Shown here: positions 1 through 12,984 of the stretch, in pieces
Layout of the letters: each line of letters starts with the position of its first letter
Position numbering within the stretch: position 1 is the stretch's first letter
Source of the DNA: Manis javanica
Lineage: Eukaryota; Chordata; Mammalia; Pholidota; Manidae
Length of the DNA: 64,000 bases
Reading direction: 5' to 3'
NCBI RefSeq assembly: GCF_040802235.1
Contig: NC_133157.1
Span: forward strand, 88,398,001 to 88,462,000
Notes under the pieces: generated by a model
Told to the model about the DNA's origin: nothing
Database searches by the model: none
Seen by the model: the letters and a program-made list of their open reading frames with translations, nothing else
Program-made: the position numbers and the translations under genes

Positions 1-400
1 TTCCCTGATTACTAGAAAGGCTGAACACCTTTTCGTATTTCCTGGCTGTCTGGTTTTCTTTTTCATGAATTGAGTCTTCTTCCTATCTTTTGCTCATTTC
101 TGGTGAGTGAATCATCATTTTTTTATTGTCCTATAAGAGCTCTTTACATATTCTGGATACTAATCCTTAGTTAGCCAGATGATTTAAAAATATATTTTCT
201 GATACATTGCTTGACTTTGAACTTTGTTTATAATATCTGTCTCACAAAACTTTAACATCATAGAGTTGATCAGGTATCACATTATGCTTTGAATCTTATT
301 AAACAATTCCTTTTCTCTCCTGATGTTCCATTAGCTGCCTGTATTTTCTTCTAAAAATTTTATAGTTTGCTTTTCACATTTAGGTTTCTAATCTTGTAAA
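1..400 (-). mobile_element. Old L1 ORF2 fragment, antisense
   Basis: A T-rich strand with the usual look of reverse-complemented L1 ORF2 3' sequence, for example the segment around 125-175 (agagctctttacatattctgg). It is strongly diverged and no open frame remains. The call rests on recognised family pattern only and the subfamily is unknown. Confidence 0.5.
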
Positions 401-406
401 ATACAT

Positions 407-434
407 TGTGTGTGTGTGTGTGTGTGTGTGTGTG
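407..434. repeat. (TG)n microsatellite
   Basis: Fourteen uninterrupted TG dinucleotides directly after the old L1 fragment. Confidence 0.95.
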
Positions 435-1389
435 GAAGGTTGTAGGGTAGCAGACACCCAAGTGTGCCTGTCTTTGTCTTCCTCTGGGATAGCCGGTTGT
501 CCTGCGCCACTTGCTGAGTGTTTCCCTGCTAAAGAAATGCCACACCTGTAACGCACTGTCACATGTATGGGCAACACTGGAACAAATCTATTTCCAGACC
601 ATCTAGCTCCACTGTTTGATTGGGCTAAACACATTTTTAAAACAAATGTGTCTTTAACACCAATCATGCTATATTTTTAAGATTCCATTATTGTTTTGCA
701 TGCTGTCCATATGTGCAAATACATTCTGGCAGGCTGAGAAACTACATTCTTGTATTACAGTCAGTTAGCCCTGACTGATCAGACTCACTCATCTGGGTGT
801 GAGGCAGGAAAGCCATCGTGTGCCTCTGAGCGGCTTACAGGGCCACGGGCCCAGCGCTGCCTGCTCCACTCCTGATGGTGATCTCAGGAGGCACTCAGAC
901 ACGCAGCACTCACCCTCTTCAGCGCCCACTCAGCAAACATTTGATTGATATGCAGTTTACCTCTATATGCAAAATGAGATTTTTCTTCTAAATACCTAAG
1001 GCATGGCAGTCCAATTCTTAAGGAATTTTGTCATCTATCCTGTTATTTATTCATTTACTTTTCTTGTCTGAACTTTGTCACGAGGTTGAGCATTGCAAGC
1101 TTCTGAACTGCCGAGCAATGCACCCACCCTTCAGGATTTACATGGGAATCACTGTGGGGACAAAGCTGATGTCTCATTTTCTGCAGTAAGATGTACTTGA
1201 GGAATAATTGTTATTTTTCCTTTCCTTACTTTATACATTCAGAGGATTAGATGTGACAATAGACTGTATTGGTGCTCCGTGTCTTGTGTCTACACCTTTG
1301 TACCATCCCCTCCTGTTTGGGTGTGGGCAGAACTGGATGCTGGCTTGAACCCACATGCTGTAGCCAAGGTGGTGGGCTGTCACCTGTGA
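435..1389. other. No recognised feature
   Basis: Unique-looking intergenic DNA. I see no gene, RNA or clear repeat. Confidence 0.4.
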
Positions 1390-1716
1390 TCAGGGTGCGT
1401 TGTATAAGACTCTGTTGCTTACTAGTTGCTCTAGTCTCTTTCTCCACTGCTGGCTTTGAGGAAGCAAGCTGCTGTGAACTTACAGCCTCAAGGTAACACA
1501 CTCTCCCAACAGCACCAGAGAGCCTCCCCAGCTAAGCCTCTGATGAGAACCCAGTCCCAACAGGTCAACATCCTGACTCCAGCCTGTGAGACCCACGGCT
1601 GGAACCCAGCACAGGGCCTGGGCTTCTGGCCCAGAGAAACCGAGGTGCCTGCTGTGTGTTGTTTTAAGCTGCTTTGCAATCACGTGGTTGTCACATCGCA
1701 ATGGACAACTAATACG
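1390..1716 (+). mobile_element. MaLR (MLT1-type) solo LTR, sense
   Basis: The 3' half has the standard MaLR LTR order: gaggaagc near 1457, tcctgactccagcctg near 1572, agaaac near 1636, then tgttttaagctgc and finally ggacaactaatac ending at 1715. The 5' edge is uncertain and may lie nearer 1255. I see no internal MaLR sequence, so it is probably a solo LTR. Confidence 0.7.
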
Positions 1717-1959
1717 TTAACTTCCAAATGACGTCGGCAAGTCACTTCTCTGGCTAATGTCTGGGTTGGAACATTCCAGCCAAATTCACTGAGTTTGTAC
1801 TTATCCAGATAAGAGGTATGAGAATGTTTATGTTAAAGCTCTCCCAGCTTAAAGGCGGTTCTGACATGCACGCACACTTCCTACTTTCCCTGCCTCTGTT
1901 GCATGTGCTCTCAGGCAGGATGCGTGAGCTGGCAGCTGGTGGCCCGAAGGAGCCAGGTT

Positions 1960-2055
1960 TTTCCAGCTCACTGTTGTCTCCCCAACATCCAGAGAGGACC
2001 TGGCACACAACAGGCTCAGCACATACTTGTTGAAGAAATAGGTAAATGGACAAAT
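1960..2055 (+). mobile_element. L2 3' end
   Basis: Carries the L2 tail pattern ending in a diverged form of the 'cctggcacacaacaggctcagcac...ttgttgaa' block. Confidence 0.6.
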
Positions 2056-2059
2056 GGTC

Positions 2060-4046
2060 ATTATCATACTCTCTATTGTTACTGTAATTTTCTGTTTCAG
2101 GCTCTGTGTAAGCGTGTTATCCGTGTCATCTCCCTGAATCATAAAATAGTCTCGTTAGCCAATTCTTAATGAAAAGACGGCACCTCTCTTCTATCTAGTG
2201 ATCACTTCCATCAGAAGGGATCGCTGCTGCGGCTCTCGGGGTTTCCTGCTCCGCGGACCCCGCGTCACGTGGGGCCTGTAGGGCCCTTGGGCACCGGGCT
2301 CTGGCTGCCCTTCCTCTGCCCCTGGAGATGTCTGTCTACTCCCAACAGTCTTGGCTCTTCCGAGATCGTATTTTCTCACAATTAGTGCAGATGAGTGGTC
2401 TCATCACACTGATTCCCCTTCTGTGAATTACTTAGTGTGACGAGGAGTGCCCTCCCAGGAGCCTCTGTGCTGACCGCCCGCAGGGACACCGACACGTGAA
2501 CAGCGTCTCTCGAACCTGCGGTCACCCGACGGGAGCTCGCACTCATACTGCTTCCATGCGACTGACTAGCTGCTCGGCCTCCCGCCCTGACACCCTGGGA
2601 GGAGGTAGGGCTCTCACGCCCTTGTTCACAGGACACCGATCCGGAGAGCAAGAGCCGCCTAAGGAAAGGGGAGGGCGGGTGGCTTTTGGTCCTTAATTGG
2701 CCTTCCCCCCACCCCCGACATTGAGCACTGAAAGGAAAGAAGGAGTCAGAGAATCCTTTTGTCATTCTGCCTGTTTCCTTTTTATTGCTGGCAAGAGTGA
2801 ACCACGGAATGGAGATGCGCTCGCAGCTCCGCACAGACGGCGCTGTCGCGGAGCCCCCAGGGCAGGCGTGTCCACACCTGGGCCGGTCGCCCCCTGAGGT
2901 GGGAGGGAGGTGCGAGGGGAGCTAGGAGCTGCCCGGAGTGGCCGCTGGGGCCTCTGGGGACCATTCGATGTGTTGGATGGGTGCTGGGGGAGAAGAGGGA
3001 CAGGGTGTTCCTGAGCCTCTGCTGTTGTACTTAGTTTCTATGCCATTTTAAAGAAACAGTTCTAGAAAATATTAGGTGAATGGGATCCAACTACACACAA
3101 GTAGCCAGCGGGATCTGAAGTGTGGAGCTGCTCTATTTTACATCAAGGCTGGTGTAAATAAATCTGAATTCTGGTTTCTGAAGGGCCCCATGGCAAGGGA
3201 TCAGTGGGAGGGAAGCTGAGGACAGACCCTTCCTTCAAAGCCGAGGAGACAGAGAATGCCTTTCCTAATTCATTCCATTCAGTAAGTTTGGGCTGCCGGG
3301 AAGGCTCTTGCTGGCCACTCCCTGTTGGCATCACACACTATAATTATTCAGTTCTGGGACATGCAGGAATTTACCAGAAGGTGGAGTTTCTTTTTCATTA
3401 AATCCATGCGCCTGCCAGAGCTAACAGAGGTCGTAATAAAATGATGAGACAAACACTAAGAATTACACTAATTTTAGTCATAATAAAGTCACAAGTTGTC
3501 ATTTGCATGATGAAGAAATAAGTATTTAGGCAGAGGAACTTTATGATCAACTTGGTAGGTGTGACATGAAAGGCCTCTGTGAAGTCTTCGTCTGGGACCT
3601 GGGCCCGTCCTGCCTACAGAGGTTCCTCACGCTCCTCTGAGACCAGGATTATTCACCACGTAGTTACTGGAGAGTCTGAGGATCCTGAGCGAGCCTTGGA
3701 ATACTTTAACCTCGTGGATTCGGCTGCTGACAGACTCCTAACCACCTCTCTCCCATGGTGCTCTGGCACCCCTTTCTCATGGAGACTTTTCAGAAGCTTT
3801 TGTCTCAAGAATGCTTGATGTGGGAGCTAACACCTACCCTTTATCAAGCAGATTGCAGGTAAGGACTGTGTTACCAAAATTCAGTTCATCTTTAGAAAGT
3901 GCTCAATTGATACTGATGGATAAAAAGTTGAGACAAATTTGATAATATAGACTAAAGGGTAAAATGGGACTCATTTCCTACTATTCCTAGGTCTCAAGAG
4001 ATATTTCCTCTTTGCTTATTAGAAGTATAAGAAGAAATGATGTATT
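2060..4046. other. Intergenic, CpG-enriched part at about 2220-2900
   Basis: Two patches (2220-2330 and 2440-2900) have clearly more CG dinucleotides than their surroundings, for example gacggcgctgtcgcggag near 2836. No open reading frame there resembles a known protein. It could be a weak CpG island or simply GC-rich DNA. The rest shows nothing I recognise. Confidence 0.35.
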
Positions 4047-4061
4047 AAAACTCAAAAGTGG
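4047..4061. repeat. Left target-site duplication of young L1 fragment
   Basis: aaaactcaaaagtgg, matched by aaaactcaagagtgg at 4427-4441 with one mismatch. Confidence 0.85.
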
Positions 4062-4426
4062 CATATGTGGAGTGTAAGAACAAAGAAAAAACTGAAGGAA
4101 CAAAACAGCAGCAGAATCACAGAACCGGAAGAATGGACTAACAGGTACCAAAGGGAAAGGGACTGAGGAGGATGGGTGGGAAGGGAGGGACAAGATGGGG
4201 GAAGAAGACAGGGGGCATTACGATTAGCATGTATAATGTCGGGGGGCACAGGGAGGGCTGTGCAACACAGAGAAGACAAGTAGTGATTCTACAGCATCTC
4301 ACTACACTGATGGACAGTGACTGTTTTGGGATGTGTGGGGGGAACTTGGTGAAGGGGGGAGCCTAGTAAACATAATGTTCCTCATGTAATTGTAGATTAA
4401 TGATAAAAAAATAAAAATAAATAAAA
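4062..4426 (+). mobile_element. 5'-truncated young L1, 3' UTR only
   Basis: Matches the 3' UTR of the two near full-length L1s in this window (38462-38806 and 51618-51975): the same agaacaaag...gaaggaacaaaacagcag start, the G-rich tract, the aacacagagaagacaagtagtgattctac block (split here by substitutions) and the gtagattaatgataaa end followed by an A-rich tail. Only about 365 bp was copied, which is typical of early reverse-transcriptase termination. It is bounded by 15-bp target-site duplications. Confidence 0.9.
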
Positions 4427-4441
4427 AAAACTCAAGAGTGG
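4427..4441. repeat. Right target-site duplication of young L1 fragment
   Basis: aaaactcaagagtgg; partner of 4047-4061. Confidence 0.85.
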
Positions 4442-5154
4442 GGCAGTAGTAGAATCTTTAAAACCTTCTGTTCTGTTGATTTTCTGGAAGCACACAGACA
4501 TTTACAGACTTTTTTTTTATTACTCATCAAATATTTCATAGGTGTGCATTTGGTAATGAGCCAGGAGACTGCTGGCTGCTGAGAAGGCAACAAATACAGG
4601 GACTGTTTTTCTGGAGCTTGGCAGCCTCGCAGTGAGACATCAAGCAAGCACAGAGTGGATGTGAGTTAGTGACAGAGGGAGCTCTGGGGTCCACAGGACA
4701 TGGGGGAGACCAGTGGCCTCGCTGGAGCCGGGCTCCCCAGGAAGGCAGGAGCTACCCAGGCAGAGTGGGCCAGCCCAGGCAGGGCTTCCAAGGGTCAAAG
4801 AGGAAGGCAGTGGAGGGCCCGCGAGGCGATGAGCGTGGCTGGGCATAGTGGCCAAGCGGCAAACCTGCAACAGAGCCTTGAAAGAGGCCTCGAGAGCCCG
4901 TACGGGAGCCGGATGTGGCCCTCAGCCATGAGGATAGTCAGCGAGGCTTTTGAAGCACCAGAATGACTTGATGGAGGGGCAGGAGGTTCGTCGTGAGTGT
5001 CCACCCAGGAGGCCGTCCAGGGACGGACTGCCCTGTCTCCAGTCTGTCTTACTTCAGGTCACAAGCACTTGCTTTACATTTTGTTCTTTGTGCATAACTA
5101 TAATTGGTGGGAAAGTGTTTTGTTGCATCATTGCTGAGGTGGTATATAACTGCA
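4442..5154. other. No recognised feature
   Basis: Unique-looking, moderately GC-rich DNA. Confidence 0.4.
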
Positions 5155-5540
5155 TCTGTTAGTTTGCTCTGGCCACCGTAACCGAGTGCCACACATGGTG
5201 CGGCTTACACATTGGAAATTTGTTTCTCACAGTCTGGAGGCGGGAAGTCTGAGAGGCAGGTGTCAGCAAGGTGGTTTCTCCTGAGGCTTCCCCTCAGCTT
5301 ACAGAAGCCATCTTCTCCGTGTCCACACGTGGTCATCCCTCTGTGTGTGTCTGTCCTGATCTCTTCTTATAAGGACACCAGTCACACTGGATCAGGGCCC
5401 ACCCTTGGGACCTCATTTTAACTGAGGTATCAACCTCAGGAAAGACTCTGTCTCCAAATATAATTACATTCTGAGGTGCTAGGGGTTAGCGCTTCAACAT
5501 AGGAACTTGAGGGGTGGGGCACAGTTCAGCCCGTAGCATT
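5155..5540 (-). mobile_element. MaLR (MLT1A/MST-type) LTR, antisense
   Basis: Reads in reverse as a MaLR LTR. On the plus strand it starts tgttagtttgctctggccac, then has cagtctggagg, cttcttataaggacaccagtcac, agggcccaccc, tctccaaat and ccaggtgct-like ends finishing in cagcccgtag. A second member of the same group lies at 41888-42258. Confidence 0.8.
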
Positions 5541-7000
5541 CCACTTAAGTAAATGCTTTTCCCAAGATGTTACTGCAAAGGAAGTTTGAAGCAAAGAAGC
5601 CAACAAATTTTCTCTTGAAACTTTGGGAGCTCAACCACTCAAAGTTAATTAAATTCATTTACCAGTAAGTGCCTCTTTACACAATGTACTTCTCTAAGGA
5701 AAACCTATTGTCACCAAATCTATGTAACTGAATCATAAAAGAGGCCTGCCCCCTCCTTCCTAGCTGCCTGAAGGCCTTTTATCCTTTTCCAGTAAGAGAG
5801 AAAGAGAACTGTTATGGGCATGTTTACATTTTATCTTTAAACAGAAAGAAATGGAATTAGGCATTGTAAAGCCAGGCCATATCACATGTCAATGTGAAAT
5901 GAAAACTTTCCTTGGCCAGATGTGGCTCCACCTGTACACACACACCGAGTGCCCTCAGTGTCTCTGCAGTGGAGCGTGTGTCAAGAGTGGAAAGAGGAAC
6001 CGCTACAATATCTGTGATGATGTGACAGTAAGGATGTTGTTACTTAAACAGTCTTCAGTGCTTTTTATTGAATTTAAAAGTCCCACTTTGCCTTAAATAC
6101 TTCTCCTTTTTCCAATTTTACTGTGATTTGCATCATACTCTCTTACAAAAAAATTACTCTCCAAACCAGAAATTCTTCATTCTGACATCTGTCCAAAAAT
6201 GTTCCTTCTGCAACTTGCAGTCTTCACTACTTGTTTTAATACCACCACCTCCTTCTTCCTGCTGTCACATTCTTGTAGAAAGGCAAGTGAAGAGAAAACA
6301 TTCCTCCTGGGAGCCTAGGAAACACAGCATAATTCTCTGTCGAGTGATTTGCTATGTTTATGTAACCAATAAAAAACAAACACAGACATATACTACAATC
6401 AGGAAACTCCACTTTGCTCTGTTTTTAAAAACCTGGTCCGCTTTCTTGAAGGAGAGCCAGCTAAAGCCAGAGCTTATAGATTCTTTATCAACAGGGACAT
6501 TCCATGCAATGATTGACATAGAGACTTGTTTAAAAACAGTAAGATGGGGAGGCTAGACCAAATGCCTCCCTTAGCATAGTCCATACTTCCAGGAATTCAT
6601 AGCTTGACCACTATGGCAGAAAGCTGGGAAAATCTGAGTTTTCCAAGATAGATTAGTGTTGTGTGGTAGGAAACAAAATCACTGATGACATACTGAAACA
6701 TAACTTAATGACAACCTGTTACATATGAAGTGCAGGGTCTTTGACCTTGGAACTGTCATTAAGTATCCAGGGCTGGTTTGTTAACCTAAGATTTTTAATT
6801 GTTCTGATATGAAACCAGAGATTATTTGCAGTTTAGTTCCTTAATATTCTAAATGAGTCATAGTCACCTTACATTTCATGTAACCCCAATGGTAATTTTG
6901 AGAAAGAACTCAGTAAGTTTATCTCAAACACTTTGTGAAACATAAAGAAGAATGGAGATTGCTTTTATTTACTAGAAGCAAAACATACTACAGAGATTTG
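5541..7000. other. No recognised feature
   Basis: AT-rich intergenic DNA. The 162-codon frame at 6068-6556 has no recognisable domain or family and I do not call it a gene. Confidence 0.4.
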
Positions 7001-10000
7001 TACTTCTGGGGAAATGTAGTAGATGTACATTTCCTTATTCTTCCCAATGAATATGACTAAAAACCCTAAAAATCATATATAAAACAAACATTAGAATACT
7101 CTGGCAGAGAGAAGAAAGCAGGCTGTTCAGGGGCCTGAGGTCACAAGGAAAGACATGACGGTGAGCTTCCCAGGTTTTCTTCTTTGCCTCATATATCTTA
7201 GACTGGATACTAGAGAAGCCTGCAACCTGAAAACGCCATGTGCACAGGACAAAAAAAGTTCAAAAAAACACTCTTTCCTCCAGTCAGAGGGCCAGGGAAG
7301 GAGTAGCCTGACACACAGAACTTTCAGACAATAACTGCAATGTTCAAAAAAAATACCATGGAAAAGCTGTGGCCCCATCTCCACACTCACATCTGGCAGA
7401 GTGGGGAGCCTAGATTTCTACCCCTGACAGGCCAAGAAAGTGCTCCAGCTTCCCCGGGATGCTGTCAGAAAAGGCAAATGAGGAGTTGGGACTTTCATTC
7501 ACACGGGAGTAGCAAGCCCTTCTATAATCTGCAGTGCCAGGGGAGATCAAGTCGGATGGATGGACTTTGCCACTCAAAGTGCACCTTCCCCTTCTAAAGA
7601 GTGACATGAGAGAAGGTCTAGTGCAGAATAAGGACTTTTGCCATAGAACAGCAGACAAAAGACCCGCCCTCCCAACAGTGTCAGTGGGGGCCTCACTCTG
7701 TCCGGATTGTGTCATTAGAGGCCTAGTTGGGAGCCTGCAATCCTACTCTCTTCCTGCAGTAACAAGGAACCCCTAATGGCAATTAAAAGGTAACACCTCA
7801 CCTCTACTTCACCCACCAGAGTAGTATCAGAAGGGGCCTACTAAACCCAGGTTTAAATGAGCTGTCACAGAACATAGTACCACAAGGTCCAGGTCTCAAT
7901 CAAAACGACTCAGCATGCAAGAACCAGGAAGATCTCAACCTGAGTGAAAAAAGACAATCAATGGACACCACACCTGGATGTCACAGAAGCAGAATTACCT
8001 GACATGGATTTTAAAACAACATCATGAAAATGCAATTACAAACACTCTTGAAATGAATGGAAAATAGAAAGTCTCTATATGTCAACTATACTTCAATTAA
8101 AAAAAGGGAAATGTAAACAGGAACACAAACACGCAAAACATAAAGGCTCAGCAGAGAAACAGAGGATATAAAGAACCAAATGGAAATTTCAGAACTAAAA
8201 TATAAATGACCAAATAAAACACTCAGTCAATGGACACAACAACAGAATAGAAAAGAAAGAGGGAATAAACTTGAATATGAAACCATTAAAATTATCCAAA
8301 ATCAACCACAAAGAATAAATGGACCGAAATAACAGTGAACAGAGCCTTAGGGACATGTGGGACTATAACCAAGGATCTAACATTCATGTCATTTGAATCC
8401 CGGAAGAAGAGGAGACACACAGTGGGGTTGAAAAAATATTCAGACAATGACTAAAAAATACCCATATTTGGCAAAAAATATAAACCTACAGATTATTGAA
8501 TCTAAGTGAATCCCAAACATGACAAACTCAAAGAAATCCACTCAGGGACACATCACAAATTTCCAAATTGAAGACAAAGAAAAAAATCTTGAAAGTAACC
8601 AGGGAGAAATTACATATTATCTAGGGGGAAAAACAATTTCAATGATGGTGAACTTCTCATCAGGGATTATAGAGACCAGAGTGAGAAACACTTTTCAACC
8701 TAAGAATTCCATATATATTACAAATATATTTTAGGAATAAAGGTGAAATAAAGATAGTTTTAGATGGAGGAAAATAGAGATAAATTGTTGCCAGTATGCT
8801 TATATCAAGATAATGGCAAAAGGAAGTTCTCTAAAGAGAATAGAAATGATAGGACAGAGAACCTCAGAACATCAGGAAGGAAGGAAAAACATAGTAAGAG
8901 CATAAATATGGACACACACAGTAAACTTACCTTGTCTTCTTGAGTTTTCTACATTATGTTTGATGGCTGGAGCAAAAAAGTTGTTATTTTCAGTGTATGT
9001 AGAGGAAACATTTTTTAAAAATTATATTATAAATTGTAGAGGATAAAGGGGTGTAAAGAGAGGTAAATTTTCTTCACGATGCTTGAACTGGTAAAATGTC
9101 AACACAAAAAGACTTTGATGAATTATGATATACAGTATAGTATAATGCATAGCTACATAGTATAGCATTTTGTTTAAAAAACAAAACAGGTAGACAAAAT
9201 TGCTATATATAAATAAAAATTGAATTCTAAAAAAGACCAAGAAACCCAAGAAAGGCAGGAAAAAGAAAACAGAAAAATAAAATGGCAAACTTGAGCCTCA
9301 ACAGATTAATAATTAAGTATAAATGTTCTAAATATAACAATGAAAAGACATAGATTGACAGAGTAGATTTAAAAAAATGACTCATATATATTGCCTACCA
9401 AAATCTCATTTCAAATATAATGATGTATGTAGGTTGAAAGTAGGAGGATGGAAAAGATACACCATGAAAACATTAAGAAAAAGAAAGCAGGAGTGGCTAT
9501 ATTAATATTGGATTAAGGAGACTTTAGAGTGAAGAAAATTACCAGGGCTAGAAAGAAATATTACATATGATGGGAGAGTCAATCCACAGAGAAATATAGT
9601 AATTCTAAATGTGAATAAGCCAAACAAAAGGGATGCCAAACATGTTAAGCAAAAACAGAACTGAAAGGTGAGAGATAAGTCCACAGTGGGGACTTGAACA
9701 CTCTCAATAATTGTAAAAGAAAAGCAATGCAGAAGAACTCAACAACACTATCAACACACAGGATCTAATGAGCATTTATAGAACATTCCACTGCAGAAGA
9801 GCAGAAAACATTCTTTTAAGAAGCCCACAGAGTGTACACCAAGATAGATGACATCCTGGGCCAAAAGGTGAACTCAACAAATTTGAAAGAATTAAAATCA
9901 TGTAGAGTATGTTTCCTGACCATCATAGGATTAAAGTAGAAGCAAACTACAGAAAGATAACTGGGAGATTATCTTTTGGAGATACTTTTCTTCAAGTGTT

Positions 10001-12970
10001 CGGAGAAACATTTGGAACCTAACATACACTTCCAAAAATAATCCAGGGGTCAAAGAAGGAGTCTCAGAGAAATAAAAAAAAGTACACTGAACTAAGATGA
10101 CAATGAAAACTCATCAGCATTTGTGGGATACAAATAAAACAGTGCTGAGTGGAAAATTTATAGCAGTAAATGTTTACGGAAGAAAAGAGTAAAATTCTTA
10201 AATGAACAATATAGGTTCTCATTATCAGAAACTAGAAAAAGAAGTGCAAAATAAACCCAAGGCAAGAAGAAGGAAGGAAATAATAAAGATAAGGGCAGAA
10301 ATCAATGGAATTGTGAACAGAAAACCAATTGAGAAAAAGCAGTGAAACAAGATACTGTTTCTTTGAAAAGATCCATCAAACTGATGAATCTCGAGCAAGA
10401 CTGACAAAGAAAAAAAAGAGAAGGCACAAATTTCTGCCATCAGGAATAAATAGAGGAAATCATGACTGACTACAGACATCAGAATAGTAAGAAAATGTTA
10501 CAACTGCACATACATAAGTTTGATAACTCAGATGAAATAGACCAATTCCTCAGAAAGTAAACTGCCACAATTCAACTAATATGAGAGAGAGCATTGAAGC
10601 CATTTAACAATTAAGATAATTGAATTTATAATTTAAAAGCTCCTGAAAAAGAAATCTCTGGGCCTGGACAGTTTCACAGAATTTTACCAAATGTTTAAAA
10701 GAAGCATTATCACCAATTCTACACAGTATCTTCCACGAAATAGAAGAGAAGGAAACATTTTCATCTCATTCTATGAAGCAAGTATTACTACCCTAGCAGC
10801 AAAACCAGACAAAGATAATATATATAAAAAACTATAGGCCAATAATTTGTTGCATCTTCATGAAGATGCAAAAATTCTTAATGAAATATTAGGCAATATA
10901 ATTCACCAATATGTAAAAAGACCTAATACCATGTCCAAGCTAAGTCAGGCTGGTTCAATATTTAAAAAAAATCAATCAATGTAATTCACTTCATTTATAG
11001 GCTAAAGAAGAAAAGTCACTTCATCATATCAATTGAGGAAGGAAAAGCATTTGAAAAATTTAACAGTCATTCATGAAAAAAAATCTTAGAAAACCAGAAG
11101 TACAGGGGAACTTCCTCAACCTGACAAAGAATATGTACAAAAAGCCCACAGCTGAGATCATCTGTATCAGTGAAAGTCTGGATGTTCCTTCTACAATCAG
11201 GAGCAAGGCAAGGGTGTCTACTCTCACTCTATTTGACATAGTGCTAGAAGTTGCAGGCAAAGTAATATGGTAAGAAAAGGGAATAAAAGTCATATAGACC
11301 AGGTGGAAAGATGTAAAACTGCTCCTGTTTGCAGATGAGATGATGGTTCCTTAGAAAATACCCAGGAAAATACAATAAACAAACAAAGTCCCCAAATGCC
11401 TACAACTAAAAAGTAGGTTCAGCAAGATTGTAGGGTATATAAGATCAACATACAAAAATTCAGTTTCATTTCTATATATTAGCAATAAACATGTGGAAAC
11501 TGAAATCTTAAATACTATATAATTTGTAGTGTGCAGAGGAAGGATAGACACACATCATGGAACACAGTGGCAGGCCCTTAAATAGTTCCCAATTATAGCC
11601 AACTGATTTTTGACACAGTTGCAAAAGTAATTCAATGGAGGAAGGATAGTTTTTTCAATAGATAGTGTGGAACAATTGGATATCCACAGTCAAAAAAACC
11701 CCAAAAAAGAACCTTAACCTAAACCTCATACCTCATGCAAAAAATTCATTCCAGATTGGTCATAGATTTAAATATAAAGCAAAGCTTTTAGAATAAAGCA
11801 AGGGAAAAATCTTTGGGACCTTGGGCTTGGTGAAGTTTTTAATCATGACATCAAAAGCCTGTTCTATAAAAGAAAAACAATTGATAAAATGGATTTCCTC
11901 AAAAATTATAACTTTTGTTCTGCAAAAAAACCTGGTAAGAGTGTGGGAAAACAAAGGGATAAAAAAAAAATTGCAAACCGTGTATCTGACAAAGGACTCT
12001 TACCTAGAATAATAAAGAATTCTCATAAATCAAAGTTAAAAAAATAATCTGACTAGAAAATGGGCAAAAGTTGTGAAGAGGATATGTGGATGGCAAATGA
12101 GCACTTGAAAAGATATTTAATATCATTATATGAATTTGCATTAAAGAAATACAAATTAAGCCACATTGGAATATCACTATACATCTATTAGATGAACTAA
12201 AATATAAAAAAAAAAACAATGATAATCCCAAATTCTGGTGAGGAAGCAGAGAAACTAGATCTCTCTTATATTGCTGTAAATATATGTAAAATGATACAGA
12301 CATGGCAAAAAATACTTTTATAGTTTATTAAAAAAACCAAACGCATGCTTGTCATAAATCCAGTGGTTGTACTCTTGAATATTTATCAGAAAATCCATGA
12401 AAATTTATGTCCACAGAAAAACCTGCATATAATTATTCAGACAGCTTTATTTTGAATAGCCAAAAAGTAGAAAGAGCCACAATGTCCTTGAGTGGATGAA
12501 TGGGGAAGCAAATGTGATACAGTGTACATGCAATGGTCTCCAGATACACATAGCAATGTGGATGGGTCTCAAGGGCATTATGCTGAGCAGAAAAGCTCAA
12601 TTTAAAAGGCCACACACTCTGTGATCCCATTTATATAGCACTCATGAACTAATAAAATTATAGAGATAGAAAGCAGATTAGTGGTCGGCAGGGGGTGAGG
12701 GTCATGCAAGAGAGATCTTTGTGCTGTGGGACACTTTTGCATCTGGTGTCAGCTGGAACACAGATTTGCACACATGAAAAAATGATAATGGAAATACACA
12801 CACACACACACACACACTGTACAATGTCAACTTCCTTGCTTCTGATATGCTATAATGTGCAAGGTGTAACCATTGGGAGAAATGGAAGTAGTACATGGGC
12901 CCTCTCTCTATTATCTTTGATCTGTAATTGTATTATTTAAAAATTTCCAAAATAAAAAATATTAAGGTAT
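7000..12970 (+). mobile_element. Old near full-length L1, sense
   Basis: L1 landmarks run in order. The 5' part (7100-8170) includes a block resembling L1 leader sequence. An ORF1-like A-rich part spans about 8170-8960. Decayed ORF2 follows, with the endonuclease region near 9480-9560 (gcaggagtggctatattaatat), the reverse-transcriptase FADD-type box near 11325 (ctcctgtttgcagatgagatg) and the C-terminal part to about 12500. A 3' UTR with a (CA)n tract ends near 12970. Every frame is broken many times, so it is long dead. The short A-rich block at 8070-8110 looks like the tail of another old L1 and may be a nested fragment. Edges are approximate. Confidence 0.75.
12796..12819. repeat. (CA)n microsatellite
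   Basis: Twelve AC/CA dinucleotides inside the 3' UTR of the old L1. Confidence 0.95.
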
Positions 12971-12984
12971 ATTTTATAATAGTG

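Noticed and set aside
6068-6556. 162-codon plus-strand frame
   Set aside because: Composition looks like translated non-coding DNA, with no domain, splice context or family likeness.
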